Below are positions 8,051 to 15,145 of a stretch of DNA of 20,783 bases, piece by piece. The position numbers and the translations under genes were made by a program. The notes beneath the pieces were generated by a model. The model was not told where the DNA came from. It worked only from the letters and a program-made list of their open reading frames with translations, and ran no database searches. Numbering within the stretch: position 1 is the first letter of the stretch; every line of letters begins with the position of its first letter. The DNA comes from a virus. The stretch lies in the IMG/VR virus record IMGVR_UViG_3300034683_000282, positions 1 to 20,783 of that record, one strand, 5' to 3'.

Positions 8051-8057
8051 ATCCTTG

Positions 8058-8858
8058 TCAAGCCTCAGGTACAGTAGGAATCGAGGGTGCCTTGGGAATC
8101 TTCGGCAGCTTTGGCTTACCTGCCGCAGCTTCCTTGGCATTCCCTTGCTCCGCAGCAGGGGCAGCGGCAGGAGCTGCTACCGCAGCACCATGCTGCATCA
8201 AGAGCTGCTGCAACGGGCTTCCTTGGAAGTCCAAGGCCCCAAGGCAAGCTTCCTGCAAGTAGTTCTTGCTCTTGCCTTGGTACTCGCCCTCGATGCGGAT
8301 GCTATTCCAGCCCTCAAGCGTAGGCTTGTTCCAGAGGAATAGCTTGTACATGCTGTCAGGGGCAGCAGGAATGTCGTAGGGACGGCGAGACACTGGGTCA
8401 AGGGGCGGCAGGAATCCGTCCAGGTCAATGCGATGCACCAGCTCACCCGTGCCGGTTTTCTTATGCACCACCTTGAGCAGAATCGGCTGGCCGAGTAGCT
8501 GCGGGAAAGCACGCGCCGTGCCTTTCCAGTTCAGTTGCTTGAAAATCCGCACAGCACGGCTCTTTTCATTGCGAGACAGCGGCGTGCGGAAAGTGCGCAG
8601 CAGGTACGGGCTGCCATCATCGTGCTGATACCCATCACCCCACAGAGCAAAGCCAAGCACGAACTCAAGCGCGGGCTCTTTGGCCTTTCCAGCGAACTCC
8701 TGGGGCTGCATGCCAAGCTCAATGTACTCCACCAGGCGAGCAAACGCATAGCCCTCAGGCAGCAACGTGCGCTCTCCGCCTGCCGTGGTTTGGGTCATGT
8801 CGATACCAGTTTCCTCGACAGCGGCATCAGCGAATTTCAAAAGGTCTTGCAAAGACAT
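8058..8858 (-). CDS. Probable single-stranded DNA-binding protein
   Basis: The 266-aa product starts MSLQDLLKFADAAVEETGIDMTQ and contains GYAFARLVEYIELGMQPQEF, ALEFVLGFALWGDGY and RIFKQLNWKG. I recognise this arrangement from proteins annotated as ssDNA-binding in phages of this type; it serves the role of T7 gp2.5 by coating the lagging template and recruiting polymerase. The last 50 residues are Ala/Pro/Lys-rich and disordered (AVAAPAAAPAAEQGNAKEAAAG, then PKIPKAPSIPTVPEA), unlike the strongly acidic tail of gp2.5. The start follows GACCAAGGAGA. Position between polymerase and exonuclease supports a replication role; the exact function is inferred. Confidence 0.65.
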   Translation of the reverse strand: MSLQDLLKFADAAVEETGIDMTQTTAGGERTLLPEGYAFARLVEYIELGMQPQEFAGKAKEPALEFVLGFALWGDGYQHDDGSPYLLRTFRTPLSRNEKSRAVRIFKQLNWKGTARAFPQLLGQPILLKVVHKKTGTGELVHRIDLDGFLPPLDPVSRRPYDIPAAPDSMYKLFLWNKPTLEGWNSIRIEGEYQGKSKNYLQEACLGALDFQGSPLQQLLMQHGAAVAAPAAAPAAEQGNAKEAAAGKPKLPKIPKAPSIPTVPEA

Positions 8859-8876
8859 GTCTTTCTCCTTGGTCTG

Positions 8877-9014
8877 TTACTTGCGGAAAAGCTTTTTGAA
8901 GAAGTTACGGGCAGTGTCAGCAGCCGCGGCAACGAAGATGAACACCACAAACGCAAGGCTTATCCAATGCAGCCCTAGGGATTCTACGATATTCCCAATC
9001 GTGCTCTGAATCAT
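8877..9014 (-). CDS. Micro membrane protein, 45 aa
   Basis: This short gene has a strong start: GACCAAGGAG lies 6 nt before the ATG. The product runs MIQSTIGNIVESLGLHW, then a transmembrane segment of about 18 residues (ISLAFVVFIFVAAAADTA), then a basic tail RNFFKKLFRK. The distribution of charge predicts N-out, C-in. It could be a small early membrane protein that affects host envelope or superinfection, or a pinholin-like protein, although lysis genes usually lie in the late region. No homolog recognised. Confidence 0.65.
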   Translation of the reverse strand: MIQSTIGNIVESLGLHWISLAFVVFIFVAAAADTARNFFKKLFRK

Positions 9015-9033
9015 TGTCGTCTCCTTGGTCTAG

Positions 9034-9156
9034 TCAATCTCGCTTCCCCTTACGCTGTAAGTACCCCATGATAAGCACGGTCATGGCTACAGGGGCCATC
9101 AGCATAAGAAACCCAGTATTTACACCTAGCAAATACCACCGCAGACACTCAGGCAT
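9034..9156 (-). CDS. Micro membrane protein, 40 aa
   Basis: The ATG at 9156 overlaps the DNA polymerase stop by 8 nt and has AGGAG within the polymerase 3' end (8 nt spacing), a typical coupled start. The product MPECLRWYLLGVNTGFLMLM continues APVAMTVLIMGYLQ and ends in RKGKRD. It is one transmembrane helix with a basic cytoplasmic tail. It pairs with the 45-aa membrane protein immediately downstream, so the two may act together. No family recognised. Confidence 0.6.
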   Translation of the reverse strand: MPECLRWYLLGVNTGFLMLMAPVAMTVLIMGYLQRKGKRD

Positions 9157-11557
9157 GGAAGTGCTCCTTTTCCAATAGGTTCAGCCCTACCTCGACAGCA
9201 GCAGGGAAAGGCACAGCAAGATCGTAGCCTAGCCTGCGCATCATTTGAGGCAACGATTCCATAATGTATTGCACTGCGCTAGCCACCTCCTTGAGTACGC
9301 TCGTATGCACGTCGAAATACACCGCGTCATGCACTTGATTGATGCAGAACACGCGGCCACCAAAGAAACGCTTTTGCACCAGCCAGCGCACGATAGCGCC
9401 AGATACAGCCTGCACGAAGAATCCGCTTTCGCCTTGGATTGGGTAGTTGCGTAGCTGCGTCGGCTTGAACTGCATAACGCTTATCTTCTGCCCATCTACC
9501 CACTCGGTCTTTGGATACTCGCGGAACTCGTAGCATGTACCGCCAGGGCTTTGCCAGACACCGCGAGCATACACTCGCCAGCGCCCATCTTCGTCCATCT
9601 CGCGGTACAGCTTTTTGCTGGCCTCTACCTTGGCGAATATCTCGCGCTCGTACCATTCCTCGACACCAGGGAACAGGGCTTTCTCTGCGTCGATGAAAGC
9701 CTGGGCTTCCTCGACCGAGCAGCCAGTGCTGAACGCGATACCCTGCGCAGAGGCACCGTACTGATACGCGAAAGACATGGGCTTTATGTCCGTGCGCATC
9801 TTCTTGTAGCGCTTATGCTCAGGGTGCGTCTCGTCCTTGCACTTCTTCAGCACTTCCTCGTAAGGCTCTCCGAGCTTCTTGGAAAGCCTCAGGCAGTGCA
9901 TGTCTATACCCTGTACCAGTGCTTTGCAAAGGGCCTCGTCCTTGCTTAGAGCCGCCAGCGTAACTACTTCGAGGTTACTGTAGTCCGCCTCAAGCAAACG
10001 TCCCTGAGGCTCGCCTCGCTCTAGCGCATCCAAGCATTGCTGCGCAAGGTCTTGCGGGATGATGCCGTGCTGCATGGCGTAGCGCAGCCACACTGCGTTG
10101 TTGAAACGCGATACGAACATGCGCTTGACGTCGCTCGTATCCCCTCGCGGAATGTTCTGAAGATTCGGCTGCTTGCTGCTGAGCCTGCCAGTTACCGTGC
10201 TAGTGCAGTTCAATTGGTGATACACAATGTTATGCTCCGTGCAATACTGGAGCATCCCACTGCGCTTCACTACGTTACCATCCTCGTCCAGTTCTTCCTT
10301 GAGGTAGTAGGTGCCTAGGTCTTTGTCCAGCTTGGCGTAGCGCAGCAGGTCTTGCAGCAGCTCCTTGGTCTCGTCAGAAAACTCTGGACGGGCCAGCAAG
10401 AACTGCAAGGCATCTGCGCCTGTGCTTAGCACTGGACTACCATCTGCCAGCAAACGCTTACCCGAGAAGCGCTGCACGAACTCCTCTCGCACTTCCTTGG
10501 GCAGCTTGCTCAGCGGGACGCATCCAGGCAGCACTAGCTGGCGCTCGTACCAGCGCAGCTTTGGCGTGCTGCTCGCAACCTTTTCGACCTTTGGCAAGCC
10601 TTTGTTCTTACCAGCCCGATAGCGCACCAGGGGACCGTGCTTAGCCTCGATTTCCTCGATGCTCATACCCTGCACTTCTTCGAGAAATACAGCACCGCCA
10701 TCGGCCAGCAGATACGCCTCGCGCTTCTCGTACTTCGGAGTGCCATCTTCCTCAAGCCAGACGTCTTGTACGCGGTACTTGATGGGGCCGCCATACAGCC
10801 AGGCGGACATGCAGTAGTCCGAAGTATCCTTGAACTCGATCTCGCTTGGCAGATTACGCAGTGCCTTGAATTTCTCAGTGAGCGCTTGCAGTTCCTGTTC
10901 GATCTCACGGCGCTGCTTTTCCGCCACCTCAGGGTCTATGCACAATCCGCTGTGCATGCTCAGGCAGACGAACAGCATGCCCTCCATGCGCTCTAGTGCC
11001 ATGTCCAGCATGCCGCGCTCTTGCAGCTCTTGCATCTGGCCTAGGAATACCTTGCGAGTATTCTCGACGTCTCCATCAGGACCAGCAAGGTATTCGAGCA
11101 GCAGGGCAGGGTCAATCTCTGAGGTGAGCTTGCCCTGTTCCCACAGTATCTTTACCCCGTCGACCTTGTGAGAGCCGCCGTACTTTGGCGCTGTGCTATC
11201 AAGACTTGGATAGGTATCCTGCTGATTCGATAGCAGGTACTCAGCATAGGCCGTACAAAACACTCGGCCACCGCTTTCCAGAAAGCGCATAAAGCGATCT
11301 CGCTGATGCCATAGCAGCCACTGCACGTCAAAGGGTGCATTGTGCGCCACCAGAATACCGCCAGGGGTGGCTAGGTCCAGAAACTTAGCCCAGTCCTTGG
11401 CATCCTGCTTGTTCGGGCGATAGATGCTCTGCACCTCGCCATCCAGCGTAGCCCACGCAGAAGCCACCACGAAGTTATCAGGATGCACAGGCGAGGCAAG
11501 CGCACCGTAATACGGGTGATTCTCGACCTCTAAGTCGAACACAACAATCCTGTCCAT
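9149..11557 (-). CDS. Family A DNA polymerase with 3'-5' exonuclease
   Basis: The 802-aa enzyme (T7 gp5 is 704) replicates the genome. The exonuclease domain shows Exo I VFDLEVEN (Asp8, Glu10), Exo II HNAPFD (72-77) and Exo III DGDVENTRKVF (around 161-171). Polymerase motif A is EADYSNLEV with Asp525, motif B is KPMSFAYQYG with Lys592 and Phe596, and motif C is QVHDAVYFD with Asp744. Phe596 is the E. coli Pol I-like choice where T7 has Tyr. Motif C has Ala745 where HDE is usual. The start follows AAGGAG. No 5' nuclease domain is present; that activity is the separate exonuclease at 7094-8020. Confidence 0.95.
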   Translation of the reverse strand: MDRIVVFDLEVENHPYYGALASPVHPDNFVVASAWATLDGEVQSIYRPNKQDAKDWAKFLDLATPGGILVAHNAPFDVQWLLWHQRDRFMRFLESGGRVFCTAYAEYLLSNQQDTYPSLDSTAPKYGGSHKVDGVKILWEQGKLTSEIDPALLLEYLAGPDGDVENTRKVFLGQMQELQERGMLDMALERMEGMLFVCLSMHSGLCIDPEVAEKQRREIEQELQALTEKFKALRNLPSEIEFKDTSDYCMSAWLYGGPIKYRVQDVWLEEDGTPKYEKREAYLLADGGAVFLEEVQGMSIEEIEAKHGPLVRYRAGKNKGLPKVEKVASSTPKLRWYERQLVLPGCVPLSKLPKEVREEFVQRFSGKRLLADGSPVLSTGADALQFLLARPEFSDETKELLQDLLRYAKLDKDLGTYYLKEELDEDGNVVKRSGMLQYCTEHNIVYHQLNCTSTVTGRLSSKQPNLQNIPRGDTSDVKRMFVSRFNNAVWLRYAMQHGIIPQDLAQQCLDALERGEPQGRLLEADYSNLEVVTLAALSKDEALCKALVQGIDMHCLRLSKKLGEPYEEVLKKCKDETHPEHKRYKKMRTDIKPMSFAYQYGASAQGIAFSTGCSVEEAQAFIDAEKALFPGVEEWYEREIFAKVEASKKLYREMDEDGRWRVYARGVWQSPGGTCYEFREYPKTEWVDGQKISVMQFKPTQLRNYPIQGESGFFVQAVSGAIVRWLVQKRFFGGRVFCINQVHDAVYFDVHTSVLKEVASAVQYIMESLPQMMRRLGYDLAVPFPAAVEVGLNLLEKEHFHA

Positions 11558-11633
11558 TTCAGCTCCTTGCTCTAGCCTTTTCTCAACCTATTGCATTTTC
11601 CAAATTCCGTGCTAGAATAAGATCAATTCGTTT

Positions 11634-11644
11634 CCTCCTTGGTC
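11634..11644 (-). promoter_or_regulatory. Orphan copy of the AGACCAAGGAG ribosome-binding module
   Basis: The motif GACCAAGGAGG, the same as upstream of about ten genes here, lies between the 164-aa gene and DNA polymerase, but no ATG with a usable frame follows. A TTG 6 nt downstream opens only four codons. It may be the remnant of a deleted gene. Polymerase has its own site closer to its ATG. The rest of this 134-bp gap holds only the hairpin at 11662-11688. Confidence 0.55.
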
Positions 11645-11661
11645 TGCCTAGCCGCGACCTT

Positions 11662-11688
11662 AGGCCCCTACCAGGGGCCTTTCTTTTT
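11662..11688 (+). terminator. Strong intrinsic terminator facing the opposite way to all genes
   Basis: AGGCCCC-TACCA-GGGGCCT is a perfect 7-bp stem followed on the plus strand by TTCTTTTT, a classic Rho-independent terminator for plus-strand transcription. Every supported gene is on the minus strand, where the hairpin is preceded by an A-tract and has no U-tract after it. It may block antisense transcription, or serve as an RNA 3'-end hairpin on the sense strand. Confidence 0.65.
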
Positions 11689-11691
11689 GCC

Positions 11692-12186
11692 TTACGGCAG
11701 CTCCTCAAACACCCCGTTGCAAATCTCGTGCATCGTCGATTTACTCGGCAGCTCTCCACGCTCATGCAGAATTTGCAGAACTCGGGCAATGCAGCAAGCT
11801 GCATCTTCCGAGCGAGCATTCCGCACGAAATGCACCGCGACGTCGTAGTACTTATCACCTAGCTTCACCGGCGCTTTGTACTGCTTGAAGTCGCTATGCA
11901 CCACGCCGTAGAACGTGTTTCCCACCAGCTCAATGTCGTACTGAGAATATCTCTCAGACGGCGTATCTGGCAGGTGATCTACCCTCGCCAGGAAAGAGAG
12001 CCGCGTGCTGTAGTCGTCATGCAGCAGAGGCACTCTCGGCAGGTACAGCGGGAACATCTCGATGCAATAGCTCGCTGAGCCTAGGATAGTCTCTACCATG
12101 AACTCAGCGGTGTCCCATGCGTCATTGTAGAGCCGCGCTTCATGCACGCTATCCCCCACCTTGGTGGGTTCTACGTTTCCTTTCAT
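11692..12186 (-). CDS. Hypothetical protein, 164 aa
   Basis: I chose the ATG at 12186 (product MKGNVEPTKVGDSVHEARLYN); the frame extends further upstream but into the preceding gene and with no ribosome site. The site here, GAGGATAGGACC, is weak. The protein has YNDAWDTAEFMVETILGSASY, an aromatic-rich middle (RYSQYDIELVGNTFYGVVHSDF) and KYYDVAVHFVRNARSEDAACC. A mixed alpha/beta soluble fold is likely. It is encoded 10 nt after the 286-aa gene and probably cotranscribed with polymerase. No family recognised. Confidence 0.65.
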   Translation of the reverse strand: MKGNVEPTKVGDSVHEARLYNDAWDTAEFMVETILGSASYCIEMFPLYLPRVPLLHDDYSTRLSFLARVDHLPDTPSERYSQYDIELVGNTFYGVVHSDFKQYKAPVKLGDKYYDVAVHFVRNARSEDAACCIARVLQILHERGELPSKSTMHEICNGVFEELP

Positions 12187-12196
12187 GGTCCTATCC

Positions 12197-13057
12197 TCAC
12201 CAAAGCACAAAGCGGAAGAACACGGGACTGCGATACTTGCCTCGACTGTTCTTCTCAAGGTAGCTGAACTCAATCCAAGGGTTGTCTTGGAGCAGGTCAT
12301 AGCCTTCCAGGAACTCCTGAAGTAAAGGCGAAGGCACCAGCACATCTTGCAACAGTGGCTTTCCTGAAGCTAGCTGCACCGAGCAGTAAGTCGAGCCGTC
12401 CTCTGCTATCTCGTCAGAGACGTAGGTGATTTTTGCACGCTCTGTCTGCATCTGCGTAGCCTGCGCCCAGTGCTTGGTATAGCCACGAGCGTACTTGCTG
12501 TCGAACTCACGGAACAGCACCTTGGGATAGCGACGCAGCGTGCTAGCAATGTACCCATACAGTCCTAAAGCGTCTCGAATCTTCTCGTACTCCGACAACG
12601 AATACATGCACTCGTATTCCCACTCATAGACTTGCCGCACGATACGCTCTACGGTCTGCTGGCGAATCTCGAAGCCAGCACGAAGCTTCGGAAGATCAAC
12701 TAGATACCATTCCGCCTCGTTTTCCAGCAGCTCATGCAAGCTGTCATTCTCATCCAGCAGCGCCTTGCATGTCGTCCAATAGTTTTGCAGCACCAGCTCG
12801 CAATCGAACTCGCGTATCTTGAACTCCTCGTAGATGTCGAGGAACATGCTATTGAACTGCTGCAAGTTCCTTACGCGAGTACCATGCTCCGTGCGATACA
12901 CGACAGCATCGGCCATCTTGTCCTTGTCGCTGTAGTCGATGCACTCGGGATTTACCTTGACGTGCAAGCGCACGCCATCATGCGAGGCATAGGCAGCCAC
13001 TGGAAAGCTAAGGCGAACGTCTCGCCAATCATAGGGCACAGCAAGTGTAAATTTCAT
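12197..13057 (-). CDS. Hypothetical protein, 286 aa
   Basis: The product starts MKFTLAVPYDWRDVRLSFPV at 13057, where CCAAGGAG lies 7 nt upstream within the end of the preceding gene; a 13-residue upstream extension is out of register with that site. Visible blocks are VYRTEHGTRVRNLQQFNSMF, a long acidic helical segment (NDSLHELLENEAEWYLVDL, then RQQTVERIVRQVYEWEYECM), and a beta-rich end with GSTYCSVQLASGKPLLQDV. No catalytic motif is evident. The place between the ThyX/cargo block and polymerase suggests a DNA-metabolism accessory, but this is only context. Confidence 0.7.
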   Translation of the reverse strand: MKFTLAVPYDWRDVRLSFPVAAYASHDGVRLHVKVNPECIDYSDKDKMADAVVYRTEHGTRVRNLQQFNSMFLDIYEEFKIREFDCELVLQNYWTTCKALLDENDSLHELLENEAEWYLVDLPKLRAGFEIRQQTVERIVRQVYEWEYECMYSLSEYEKIRDALGLYGYIASTLRRYPKVLFREFDSKYARGYTKHWAQATQMQTERAKITYVSDEIAEDGSTYCSVQLASGKPLLQDVLVPSPLLQEFLEGYDLLQDNPWIEFSYLEKNSRGKYRSPVFFRFVLW

Positions 13058-13058
13058 G

Positions 13059-13424
13059 TCATTCTCCTTGGGCATACGCGCGGTTTTCACTGTCACCGCG
13101 CATATCTTCCAGCCACTTCAGCGCCGCCGCCTTTTCGTCTTCCGTACGACCGCGCTCAATCCATTCCTTCAGCTCGCGCTCGTTTCGGTTCCGGGTCTCT
13201 TCCAGCGCATCCCGCAGCCTCTCCACCTCCGCAGCCAACGCATCGCGTTCGGCGAGCAGGGCCCGGATGGTGTCTGGATCGCATGCGGCGATGAATGCGG
13301 CTTCTGCCGCCGTCTGGCAACAGAACATCGCGTATGCTGCATCATCATCGATGCCCTGCGTCCAAGACTTCGGCGTCGGCCTCATAGCCAACGCCTCGCG
13401 GATATGTCCGTAGCGGTCAGTCAT
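13059..13424 (-). CDS. Ead/Ea22-like phage protein
   Basis: The 121-aa product MTDRYGHIREALAMRPTPKS contains CDPDTIRALLAERDALAAEVERLRDAL, the hallmark of Ead/Ea22-like proteins common in temperate phages and prophages of proteobacteria. The central coiled coil runs about residues 55-90. Function is unknown; the family is variable accessory cargo. Codons are markedly richer in GCC/GCG than neighbours, which suggests recent acquisition. It has its own ribosome site (GGGAGGTGAGCA) rather than the GACCAAGGAG module, and its 3' end supplies CCAAGGAG for the next gene. It overlaps the upstream gene by 8 nt. Confidence 0.75.
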   Translation of the reverse strand: MTDRYGHIREALAMRPTPKSWTQGIDDDAAYAMFCCQTAAEAAFIAACDPDTIRALLAERDALAAEVERLRDALEETRNRNERELKEWIERGRTEDEKAAALKWLEDMRGDSENRAYAQGE

Positions 13425-13698
13425 TGCTCACCTCCCGCGCCTTGAGCATGGCGTCGGCCATAATGTAGGCCGCGGTAGCAATAAGGTCAGGCCCTCTCAT
13501 TTGCATCCTAGCGGTCCAAGCACTTGCTGCACTTCGCTCCCCTTCGTTGAGGGGTTCGGCTATGAGCGCCGCCATCGCATGAGCAGCGAAGTAGTCGCGC
13601 AGGGTCATGCCTCCATAGCCGCTGTCAAATCTGGCGCGGCACTGCTCGTCATTTACCGGCAGCGGAAACGCCGGGCCTCCGTCATTGATTCTATTCAT
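13417..13698 (-). CDS. Conserved phage cargo protein (NDGGPAFP / MTLRDYFAAHAM type)
   Basis: The 93-aa product opens MNRINDGGPAFPLP and contains GMTLRDYFAAHAMAALIA, a widespread small protein of phages and prophages with no proven role. The start overlaps the ThyX stop (ATGA-type) and the ribosome site GACCAAGGAG is inside the ThyX 3' end. Base composition is more GC-rich than the replication genes, matching the Ead-like gene after it. The two probably entered together as a cassette. Confidence 0.78.
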   Translation of the reverse strand: MNRINDGGPAFPLPVNDEQCRARFDSGYGGMTLRDYFAAHAMAALIAEPLNEGERSAASAWTARMQMRGPDLIATAAYIMADAMLKAREVSND

Positions 13699-14381
13699 TG
13701 ATGTTCTCCTTGGTCATTGTCGAAAAACGCCTCAGCGATATTCGGCACTTGCTCTCGCAGCACTTTCTGCACCAGCAGAGCAATCTCCTTGTGCTCGCTT
13801 TGGCTACCCTCAAGGCGCACTTGCACGTAGTGCAGCCAAGAGCGAATCGTGCCTTGCATGTACAGCCTCGTAGGGGTCAAGCCCTCGGGCAGCAGCTTAC
13901 GCGCCACTTCCTTAGCGATGCCTTGGCCTAAGGCCCATTGATACGCAAAGTAACACTCATCCCATACGCGAGTTTGTACGTTCAGCCAGGCATCTTCCAG
14001 CACTACGTTATCGCACGGCACAGAGGCTTGGCGATTCGTAGGGTGCTGCATCCTCGCCTCGCAGAATACAGGGATGCCTGGGACCTCTGCGTATCTTTGG
14101 CTGAACTCCTGAAACGAAAAGCTGCGATGCCGCACGATCTGATGCGCCACCTCTCGCGTGCAATTGATCTCTAAGCACATGCAAGCCATCTCGAAAGGCG
14201 ACCAGTGCTTATGCTTGATGAGATAGCGCAGCAATCGAACGTACTCTCGACTGTCCTGATTCTTGGGATTCGATACCCGTGCCATCCGCGCAATGCGGTA
14301 CTCAGCATCTGGCGTAATCCATTCCAGATGCACACTCGGCACAGAGATGACTTCCCCTTTCGTTCCCTCTAGCTCTAGCAT
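13695..14381 (-). CDS. thyX: Flavin-dependent thymidylate synthase
   Basis: The 228-aa enzyme converts dUMP to dTMP with methylene-tetrahydrofolate, NADPH and FAD. The ThyX signature RHRxxSxxxxSxRY is intact as RHRSFSFQEFSQRY (84-97). SPFEMACMCLEI and the C-terminal RLYMQGTIRSWLHYVQVR also fit the family, the latter giving substrate-binding Arg and Ser. Start is the ATG after AGGAG at 6 nt. It provides thymidylate during replication independently of host ThyA. Neighbours are accessory genes on both sides. Its last codons encode the ribosome site of the next gene. Confidence 0.96.
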   Translation of the reverse strand: MLELEGTKGEVISVPSVHLEWITPDAEYRIARMARVSNPKNQDSREYVRLLRYLIKHKHWSPFEMACMCLEINCTREVAHQIVRHRSFSFQEFSQRYAEVPGIPVFCEARMQHPTNRQASVPCDNVVLEDAWLNVQTRVWDECYFAYQWALGQGIAKEVARKLLPEGLTPTRLYMQGTIRSWLHYVQVRLEGSQSEHKEIALLVQKVLREQVPNIAEAFFDNDQGEHQ

Positions 14382-14395
14382 GATTTCTCCTAGCC

Positions 14396-14773
14396 TCAGA
14401 AAATCACAGAGAGATTCGCCATCTTCGCAAGGTGCGTAATGTCATGGCATATGTCTGCAATGTATGCCGCATGCTTTTCACGCTCCTTATTCAAGGCGCT
14501 CTTGGCAGAGTAGGTAAATTCCCAAGAGGAAATTTCCACCTTGTGATCCCCTGCTTGGACAAGCAAAGAGCCGTCGTTCTTATCAATCCCCTTGCGCAAG
14601 GCATAAGAGCAAAGCACCAGGTGCTTATGCCTTCGCACTTCCTCACGGAGCTGCTCTATCTTCTGCTCAAGCTCCTTGAGGAATTTAAGGGATTCTTTCA
14701 GGGATTCCTCGATAGGGTCTTTTTCCTCATCGGGGATAAGATCAACGTTCAACGAATTGTCATGAGCTTGCAT
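14396..14773 (-). CDS. Hypothetical coiled-coil protein, 125 aa
   Basis: The product MQAHDNSLNVDLIPDEEKD has a charged coiled coil at about residues 20-50 (EESLKESLKFLKELEQKIEQ followed by LREEVRRHK) and a C-terminal part with EREKHAAYIADICHDITHLA. The start follows GACCAAGGAG at 6 nt. It lies between the direct-repeat-flanked cargo gene and ThyX. No family recognised; oligomerisation is likely from the heptads. Confidence 0.65.
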   Translation of the reverse strand: MQAHDNSLNVDLIPDEEKDPIEESLKESLKFLKELEQKIEQLREEVRRHKHLVLCSYALRKGIDKNDGSLLVQAGDHKVEISSWEFTYSAKSALNKEREKHAAYIADICHDITHLAKMANLSVIF

Positions 14774-14777
14774 GATT

Positions 14778-14797
14778 TTCTCCTTGGTCTATCTCGG
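14778..14797. repeat. 20-bp direct repeat, copy A, downstream edge of cargo gene
   Basis: TTCTCCTTGGTCTATCTCGG is identical to 15126-15145. The pair brackets the gene at 14815-15120 and includes the ribosome module of the gene that follows each copy. Confidence 0.95.
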
Positions 14798-14814
14798 AAT
14801 ACTCCGCGGTCGTT

Positions 14815-15120
14815 TCACTTCCACGTTGCTTTGGCGATGGCGGCGCGGGCTGCTTCACGATAAGGTGCTGCGGCAATACTGGCAGTCGATGGTGGGTATC
14901 CGTCGAGTATGCTAGAAGCCCATTTCTCCATCCCTTTCAGTGCTGCCAGCAGTTCAGGAGCGGCGGCTATCAGGCGAGCGTCGGCTTCGTTGTCAATCGC
15001 CCCATAGCGCCCTTCGGCATCTTCAGTTTTCACTACTGCATCGCCAGTCTTGCTTGCATACACTGCGAAGCCATATCGACACCGTTCCACGTTCCACGGT
15101 CCCGGGGTGTGCTGTGTCAT
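14815..15120 (-). CDS. Conserved phage cargo protein (HTPGPW / ADARLIAAAPELL type)
   Basis: The 101-aa product begins MTQHTPGPWNV and contains NEADARLIAAAPELLAAL, a very common accessory protein in phages of proteobacteria, function unknown. The ATG at 15120 follows GACCAAGGAG at 7 nt; the longer frame to 15159 lacks a ribosome site and lies in the helicase end. GC-rich codon use differs from the neighbouring replication genes. The gene is bracketed by perfect 20-bp direct repeats (14778-14797 and 15126-15145), so it looks like a gene inserted by recombination at the shared translation-start module. Confidence 0.8.
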   Translation of the reverse strand: MTQHTPGPWNVERCRYGFAVYASKTGDAVVKTEDAEGRYGAIDNEADARLIAAAPELLAALKGMEKWASSILDGYPPSTASIAAAPYREAARAAIAKATWK

Positions 15121-15125
15121 TTCAC

Positions 15126-15145
15126 TTCTCCTTGGTCTATCTCGG
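15126..15145. repeat. 20-bp direct repeat, copy B, at helicase stop codon
   Basis: Identical to 14778-14797. This copy includes the last codons and TAG stop of the helicase gene plus the ribosome module of the cargo gene, so it is probably the original sequence and copy A the duplicate. Confidence 0.95.

Noticed and set aside
11583-11858. 91-aa minus-strand open frame after the 164-aa gene
   Set aside because: Overlaps the 164-aa gene in another frame, crosses the hairpin and has no ribosome site.
12734-13294. 186-aa plus-strand open frame
   Set aside because: Antisense to two genes; the C-terminal Arg/Pro-rich part is what GC-rich antisense reading gives.
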